A stretch of 47,840 nucleotides of DNA from Methylomonas lenta (GTDB lineage Bacteria > Pseudomonadota > Gammaproteobacteria > Methylococcales > Methylomonadaceae), in the NCBI RefSeq assembly GCF_001644015.1, contig NZ_LUUI01000149.1, positions 1 to 47,840 of the forward strand, read 5' to 3'. The notes beneath the pieces are model-generated. The model had not been told where the DNA came from. It did no database searches and saw only the letters and a program-made list of their open reading frames with translations. Positions 43,847 through 47,840 of the stretch are shown here, one piece after another. Within the stretch, counting starts at the first letter, position 1, and each line of letters begins with the position of its first letter. The translations under genes were made by a program, and so were the position numbers.

Positions 43847-44359
43847 TTATTGCATTACAAATTCAGTAAAAAATACATCTTTAACCGGATTTTTCTTGGT
43901 CATTTTTTCCATCACATTCCCAATTTCACTCAACATCTTAGCCTGCAATTCCTTTTTACCTTCTATGGATTTAGCCTTATCAGCACCCACCGAACTAATC
44001 AACATCAACAAATTGTTTCGTATCATAGGCTCGTGTTTTTTGAGCGCCTCAACATCGGACTCACTTTTAATTAATACAGAAACTGATATCTTTATGATCT
44101 TTGCACTGGATTCGGGAGGAAAGTTCACCATCAAGGGATCAACCAAGTCATAGTAGACCTCTGGCTCAACAACCTCATCAGCTTTAGTCGCTTCTACCTT
44201 ATCCTGCTTTTGATCCGCTGAATTTTGTTCTGCATCTGCGGGTTTATTCATAAAAAAGAAATAGCCGCCAGCCGCCGCACCAAGCAATAACACAATAATC
44301 GAAATTATCAGGATCATTTTCTTGGAAGATTTTTTTTCTAGGGGGGGAGTTTCAGCCAT
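43847..44359 (-). CDS. fliL: Flagellar basal body-associated protein FliL
   Basis: A 170-residue single-pass membrane protein (helix about 13-33) with an acidic linker and a periplasmic FliL domain (PLMVNFPPESSAKIIKISVSV). FliL rings support stator function. First gene of the motility block, with AAGGA before its ATG and a sigma-54 promoter just upstream. Confidence 0.93.
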   Translation of the reverse strand: MAETPPLEKKSSKKMILIISIIVLLLGAAAGGYFFFMNKPADAEQNSADQKQDKVEATKADEVVEPEVYYDLVDPLMVNFPPESSAKIIKISVSVLIKSESDVEALKKHEPMIRNNLLMLISSVGADKAKSIEGKKELQAKMLSEIGNVMEKMTKKNPVKDVFFTEFVMQ

Positions 44360-44381
44360 GCTTTATCCTTTTTTCATTATA

Positions 44382-44401
44382 AAAGCAAAAAATAAGCCAA
44401 C
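44382..44401 (-). promoter_or_regulatory. Sigma-54 (-24/-12) promoter of fliL
   Basis: On the minus strand TTGGC, then TTGCT: the invariant GG (44398-44397) and GC (44386-44385) are separated by exactly 10 nt, as required for RpoN. Transcription would start near 44373, giving a leader of about 14 nt. Polar flagellar fliL operons in Pseudomonas and Vibrio are commonly RpoN/FleQ dependent. Confidence 0.65.
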
Positions 44402-44594
44402 ATTAATTGACGCAGAATTGTTAGTATCGTCAACCAATTTGTTGATTGATAATACAAGAAAAAACATTGTTTTAGAATAATAGCCTAAACACTAACTGAA
44501 TTGTAGTCTGCTTATGGCAATAAGAAAGCGATTGGACACTTATTGAGAGGATGTAACTGCCGGAAATATGACACACCGCAGCAAAAAAGGAGAC

Positions 44595-44626
44595 AGCGAC
44601 AAAGAAACTGAATGCTCTTTGTCGCT
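44595..44626 (-). terminator. Terminator after fbaA
   Basis: On the minus strand AGCGACAAAGA and TCTTTGTCGCT (11-bp perfect stem, 10-nt loop), 10 bp after the fbaA stop, are followed by GTCTCC and then six T. The T-run is slightly displaced, but the structure fits a Rho-independent terminator. Confidence 0.75.
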
Positions 44627-44635
44627 TTGATCGAT

Positions 44636-45712
44636 TTACAAAGTATTTACCGCATTTAAATCTTTAAAGGCTTGCTCTAATCGAGTCACCATACCTACTT
44701 GAGCGGCACGTTGCCAAACGCGAGGATCATAGTATTTTTTGTTTGGTTTATCAGCACCATCCGGGTTGCCGATTTGAGCTTGCAGATAACCTTCGTTCTT
44801 TTTATAGAACTCCATTACGCCTGCCCAGCTAGCCCATTGAGTATCGGTATCGATGTTCATTTTGACTACGCCATAACTAATCGATTCCTGGATTTCTTCT
44901 GGAGTAGAGCCTGAACCGCCATGGAATACAAAATTTAAAGCATTGTTTGGCAAACTGAATTTTTCAGAAACATATTTTTGTGAGTCAGCCAGAATGGTTG
45001 GCGTCAATTTCACATTACCCGGCGAGTAAACACCATGAACATTGCCGAATGAAGCTGCGATAGTGAACCTATCACTGACTTTGCTCAGCACTTCATAGGC
45101 ATAAGCGACATCTGCTGGTTGCGTATACAATGCAGAGTGATCCATGCCACTATTATCAACGCCGTCTTCTTCACCACCTGTGCAACCTAATTCGATTTCC
45201 AGAGTCATGCCCATTTTGGACATGCGCTCCAAATATTTGGCGCAGGTTGCGATGTTTTCTTCCAGACTTTCTTCTGATAAATCCAGCATATGCGAGCTGA
45301 ACAAAGGCTTACCGTGTGCAGCAAAATATTTTTCACCTGCATCCAACATGCCGTCAATCCATGGCAGCAATTTCTTAGCTGCGTGATCGGTATGCAGTAT
45401 AACCGGTACACCATAAAGTTCTGCCATGGCATGAACGTGGTGCGCACCAGAAATTGCACCAACAATTGAACAACCTTGGCCATCCAGTTTCAAACCTTTA
45501 CCAGCCACAAAAGCAGCGCCGCCATTTGAAAATTGAATAACAACAGGCGACTTTACTTTTGCAGCCGCTTCTAAAACTGAATTGATGGTATCGGTACTGA
45601 TTACATTTACTGCTGGTAAAGCAAATTTATTTTCTTTGCAAATAGCAAAGACCTTCTGAACATCTTCACCGGTTACAACGCCGGGTTTAACTACATCTAA
45701 TATTGTTGTCAT
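44636..45712 (-). CDS. fbaA: Class II fructose-bisphosphate aldolase
   Basis: A 358-residue zinc aldolase cleaving fructose 1,6-bisphosphate. Asp109 and His110 (LHTDHAAK), Glu174 (EIELGCTGG), His226 (NVHGVYS) and His264 (VFHGGSGS) have the same numbers as in E. coli FbaA. In methanotrophs it serves the RuMP cycle (cleavage branch) and gluconeogenesis. AGGA precedes the ATG. It lies 108 bp after tal, with a hairpin between them. Confidence 0.96.
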   Translation of the reverse strand: MTTILDVVKPGVVTGEDVQKVFAICKENKFALPAVNVISTDTINSVLEAAAKVKSPVVIQFSNGGAAFVAGKGLKLDGQGCSIVGAISGAHHVHAMAELYGVPVILHTDHAAKKLLPWIDGMLDAGEKYFAAHGKPLFSSHMLDLSEESLEENIATCAKYLERMSKMGMTLEIELGCTGGEEDGVDNSGMDHSALYTQPADVAYAYEVLSKVSDRFTIAASFGNVHGVYSPGNVKLTPTILADSQKYVSEKFSLPNNALNFVFHGGSGSTPEEIQESISYGVVKMNIDTDTQWASWAGVMEFYKKNEGYLQAQIGNPDGADKPNKKYYDPRVWQRAAQVGMVTRLEQAFKDLNAVNTL

Positions 45713-45780
45713 GCAATGAATCCTGCTGAAGAATCCGGTTATGCCTTTTGAGCATAATCCAGACTATATCGAAATGGAGG

Positions 45781-45806
45781 GTGCGCAGAAATTAAATTCT
45801 GCGCAC
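45781..45806 (-). terminator. Hairpin between tal and fbaA
   Basis: GTGCGCAGAA (45781-45790) and TTCTGCGCAC (45797-45806) pair perfectly around a 6-nt loop, 15 bp after the tal stop. No T-run follows, so it may stabilise or process a tal-fbaA message instead of ending it. Confidence 0.5.
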
Positions 45807-45820
45807 AGTCTTGTCTTTTA

Positions 45821-46807
45821 TTAAGCTTCCAGGCTTGCCAAACGATCTGACAATAATTTTTCCAGAGTTTCAAGCGCCTTAGTAAAGCCATCTATACCTT
45901 CAGCCAATTTTTCGTTGGCCATCCGGTTTTCTGCGTGCATAGCTTCAAAAGTTGCTTTATCAACACTTATCTTTTCTATGGATGCAGATGAAGCTTTGGC
46001 TGGATCAAGTTTACGTGGCAAATCGCCTTCAACAGATTGCAATTCAGCCAGCAATGAAGGTGCGATGGTTAATAAGTCGCAACCTGCTAACTCAGTTATT
46101 TCACCAACGTTTCTAAAGCTTGCGCCCATAACTTCGGTTTTATAGCCAAATTTTTTGTAGTAGTTATAAACTTCTGTCACCGACAATACGCCTGGATCTT
46201 CTGCTGGTGCATAAGAATCTTTACCAGTATCTTTTTTGTACCAATCCAGAATTCTGCCAACAAATGGTGAAATCAGGGTGATTCCATTTTCAGCGCATGC
46301 AATTGCTTGATGCATACCGAAAAGTAAAGTCAAATTACAAGTAATGCCTTCTTTTTCCAGCACTGCCGCAGCTTGAATACCTTCCCAGGTTGAAGCAATT
46401 TTAATCAGAATACGTGATTTTGAAATACCAGCTGCTTCATATTGAGCTATTAACTCACGACCTTTAGCAATTGTAGCTTCAACGTCGAACGACAATCTTG
46501 CATCAACTTCAGTAGAAACACGACCGGGGATGATTTCCAGAATTTTTAAACCAAACGATACAGCCAACCGATCAAACGCTAAAGATACCACTTCAGCTGC
46601 AGCTGCACTGGCACCCAAAGTTTCTCTAGCCGCTTTCAAAGTGTCATCAACAATACCTTGATATTGTGGCATTTGAGCTGCTGCTGTAATCAATGAAGGA
46701 TTGGTAGTAGCATCGCGCGGTTTGAATGTCTCAATCGCTTGAATGTCACCAGTGTCTGCAACTACAACTGTCATTTCTCGTAGTTGCTCAAGTAAGTTTC
46801 TTGCCAT
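45821..46807 (-). CDS. tal: Transaldolase
   Basis: A 328-residue TalB-type transaldolase of the pentose-phosphate and RuMP rearrangement reactions. The Schiff-base Lys is about residue 136 in [21 protein letters not shown] near residue 32 and [12 protein letters not shown] are typical. AGGA precedes the ATG. With fbaA downstream it forms a sugar-phosphate pair useful for formaldehyde assimilation. Confidence 0.95.
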   Translation of the reverse strand: MARNLLEQLREMTVVVADTGDIQAIETFKPRDATTNPSLITAAAQMPQYQGIVDDTLKAARETLGASAAAAEVVSLAFDRLAVSFGLKILEIIPGRVSTEVDARLSFDVEATIAKGRELIAQYEAAGISKSRILIKIASTWEGIQAAAVLEKEGITCNLTLLFGMHQAIACAENGITLISPFVGRILDWYKKDTGKDSYAPAEDPGVLSVTEVYNYYKKFGYKTEVMGASFRNVGEITELAGCDLLTIAPSLLAELQSVEGDLPRKLDPAKASSASIEKISVDKATFEAMHAENRMANEKLAEGIDGFTKALETLEKLLSDRLASLEA

Positions 46808-46861
46808 GTAGATATCCTCGTTAAGTTATTAAAATGTTTTACGCGTTCAATAACGGTTTGG

Positions 46862-46892
46862 TTTGCATATCATAGATAGGAGGATATGCAAA
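46862..46892. promoter_or_regulatory. Perfect inverted repeat upstream of tal
   Basis: TTTGCATATC (46862-46871) and GATATGCAAA (46883-46892) form a 10-bp perfect inverted repeat with an 11-nt spacer, about 55 bp before the tal start. It could be a regulator-binding site or a leader hairpin. Confidence 0.4.
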
Positions 46893-47031
46893 TAATTAGC
46901 TAAAAACCGCTATTGATGAGTGGGTTTATTTGACGTTGAAAAGCAAAATCGCCACTCCTCGCAGCCCTTATCTATATTTAGCAGACAATTAAGGCGCATA
47001 GTGTGGCGATTCATTAAAAATACAACATAAA

Positions 47032-47059
47032 CAATTGATCAGGCATGCCTGGTCAATTG
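47032..47059 (-). terminator. Terminator of the repeat-protein gene
   Basis: On the minus strand CAATTGACCAGG, CATG and CCTGATCAATTG form a 12-bp stem with one mismatch, 15 bp after the stop, followed by a T-rich stretch (TTTATGTTG). Confidence 0.6.
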
Positions 47060-47074
47060 GAATTAGCGCATTGA

Positions 47075-47758
47075 TCAGACTTTATCACGCAAATATTTTT
47101 CAACACCCGTTACTTTGGAAGCAGCAACTGCTCTATCTTTAACAATCTGCTTAGCCATGTATTTGGCGACACCTGTAGAAGGATAAGTTTCAACTTGTTT
47201 TTCCAAATATTTAGCCACACCTGTTTTATTGATACCCACTTTCTCCAAGTATTTTTCTACACCTGTTGAACCGTCGGCTGAAGCTACATAATTGTTTTCG
47301 GGTACTGATTTCTTGTTGCTTTTGCTTACACCTAAGCCACCGGTTTTTTTGCTATAGACAAAAAATCCTGCTATGGCGATAACTACTAAACCAATATAAG
47401 AAAAGTCAGAAGAGGCTTCTTTTTCAGATTGAATAACCTCTACAGAAGCACTTGCTGATGTTGCAGATGCAGATGATTTTGTTGAGCCATTAGCACTTGG
47501 TGCAGCGGGGCTGTGTTTGTAATCTGCATCACTGAACAAAACTTTTGGCTGATAGTTTGCTGCAGGAAAGTTTTCATCAATTTCAGTTGCTTGAACGCTA
47601 GCAGGTTTTGACTTAGGCGCGTTTTGAGTCGCGCTTTCATCGCTAAAAATCACCTTGGGTTGAAAATCAGCCGCAGGATAGTCAGATTCAGCCATTGCCG
47701 CAGAACTAGCAAAAACTAATACTGCTAAAACGACTTTAGTTAATTCATTTTTTTTCAC
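47075..47758 (-). CDS. Exported, membrane-anchored repeat protein of unknown function
   Basis: A 227-residue protein. Signal peptide (1-23, ending SSAAMA); two copies of a (Y/F)PAA(D/N)(F/Y)QPKV(I/L)FSD motif (27-40 and 64-77); a Ser/Ala-rich linker; a membrane helix (about 120-136); then four TGV(E/A)KY(L/M) units at 165, 179, 195 and 217 on the far side. With the signal peptide cleaved, the PAA motifs would face the periplasm and the TGVxKY repeats the cytosol. I start at GTG 47758 because AGGTGG stands 8 nt before it; the GTG three codons upstream overlaps that site. I do not recognise a named family. Confidence 0.75.
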   Translation of the reverse strand: MKKNELTKVVLAVLVFASSAAMAESDYPAADFQPKVIFSDESATQNAPKSKPASVQATEIDENFPAANYQPKVLFSDADYKHSPAAPSANGSTKSSASATSASASVEVIQSEKEASSDFSYIGLVVIAIAGFFVYSKKTGGLGVSKSNKKSVPENNYVASADGSTGVEKYLEKVGINKTGVAKYLEKQVETYPSTGVAKYMAKQIVKDRAVAASKVTGVEKYLRDKV

Positions 47759-47788
47759 GTTTACCACCTATGATTCGTTGAAACTGTT

Positions 47789-47819
47789 TTGAGGTCCAGC
47801 TTGCTGAACCTCAATTTTT
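47789..47819. terminator. Hairpin with T-run upstream of the repeat-protein gene
   Basis: TTGAGGTCCAG (47789-47799) and CTGAACCTCAA (47804-47814) pair with one mismatch around a CTTG loop, and five T follow on the plus strand. No plus-strand gene ends here in the window, so it may be a leader hairpin of the minus-strand gene or a terminator of an unseen transcript. Confidence 0.4.
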
Positions 47820-47840
47820 AATTATTAAAGCACTGCTTCC

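Noticed and set aside
1-47840. CRISPR arrays, tRNA or rRNA genes, prophage
   Set aside because: No regularly spaced repeats, cloverleaf sequences, rRNA stretches or phage structural genes were noticed by reading; small RNAs could be missed without computation.

Overview
The window looks like chromosomal DNA of a type I (gammaproteobacterial, Methylococcales) methanotroph, probably close to Methylomonas/Methylobacter. The main reasons are a complete pmoCAB operon for particulate methane monooxygenase (24916 down to 21968), fructose-bisphosphate aldolase and transaldolase genes that suit ribulose-monophosphate carbon assimilation, and a gammaproteobacterial polar-flagellum gene order. I see no rRNA, tRNA, CRISPR array or intact insertion sequence. 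The genus is inferred from remembered protein families, not from a search.

Layout. 1-729: 5' part of a RAYT (REP-associated tyrosine transposase) gene, REP-like palindromes and a decayed SHOCT-domain C-terminus. 730-3582 (+): ABC-F ATPase yheS, a small membrane protein and a UspA-type stress protein. 3575-8689 (+): late cobalamin genes cobU, cobT, then a TM2-domain gene and a repeat-bearing gap, then cobS, bluB, cobQ; together these cover nucleotide-loop assembly and aerobic synthesis of the lower ligand 5,6-dimethylbenzimidazole. 8705-13156 (-): a 1172-residue sensor diguanylate cyclase with two periplasmic binding modules, and a TPR protein. 13343-15477 (+): a sigma-28-type promoter, a soluble Aer-like PAS protein and a CZB-type chemoreceptor overlapping by 4 bp. 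15522-19541 (-): a very large unrecognised membrane protein. 19895-21190 (-): citrate synthase. 21414-24916 (-): a lipoprotein and pmoCAB, with a visible promoter, intercistronic hairpin and terminator. 25201-25638 (+): a membrane-anchored protein of unknown function, divergent from pmoC.

25943-44359 (-) is an almost gapless 18-kb motility and chemotaxis block: fliL-M-N-O-P-Q-R, flhB-A-F, fleN, fliA, cheY-Z-A, motC-D, parC, parP, cheW, a small ORF and a DUF2802 gene. Its first gene has a good sigma-54 (-24/-12) promoter. The order matches the Pseudomonas/Vibrio polar flagellar locus, but cheB, normally between cheA and motC, is absent and no cheR is present. 44636-46807 (-): fbaA and tal. 47075-47758 (-): a secreted or membrane-anchored protein built from two sets of short repeats.

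How the genes fit together: pMMO oxidises methane; aldolase and transaldolase belong to the assimilatory sugar-phosphate cycle; citrate synthase feeds the TCA reactions; the flagellar/chemotaxis block plus the sigma-28-controlled PAS/chemoreceptor pair and the c-di-GMP sensor probably position cells in oxygen/methane gradients. The least explained items are the split Aer-like receptor with a CZB domain, the 1350-codon membrane protein, the repeat protein at the right edge, triple docking-type repeats in CheA, and a pair of dispersed repeats whose ends keep pairing through a compensatory change.
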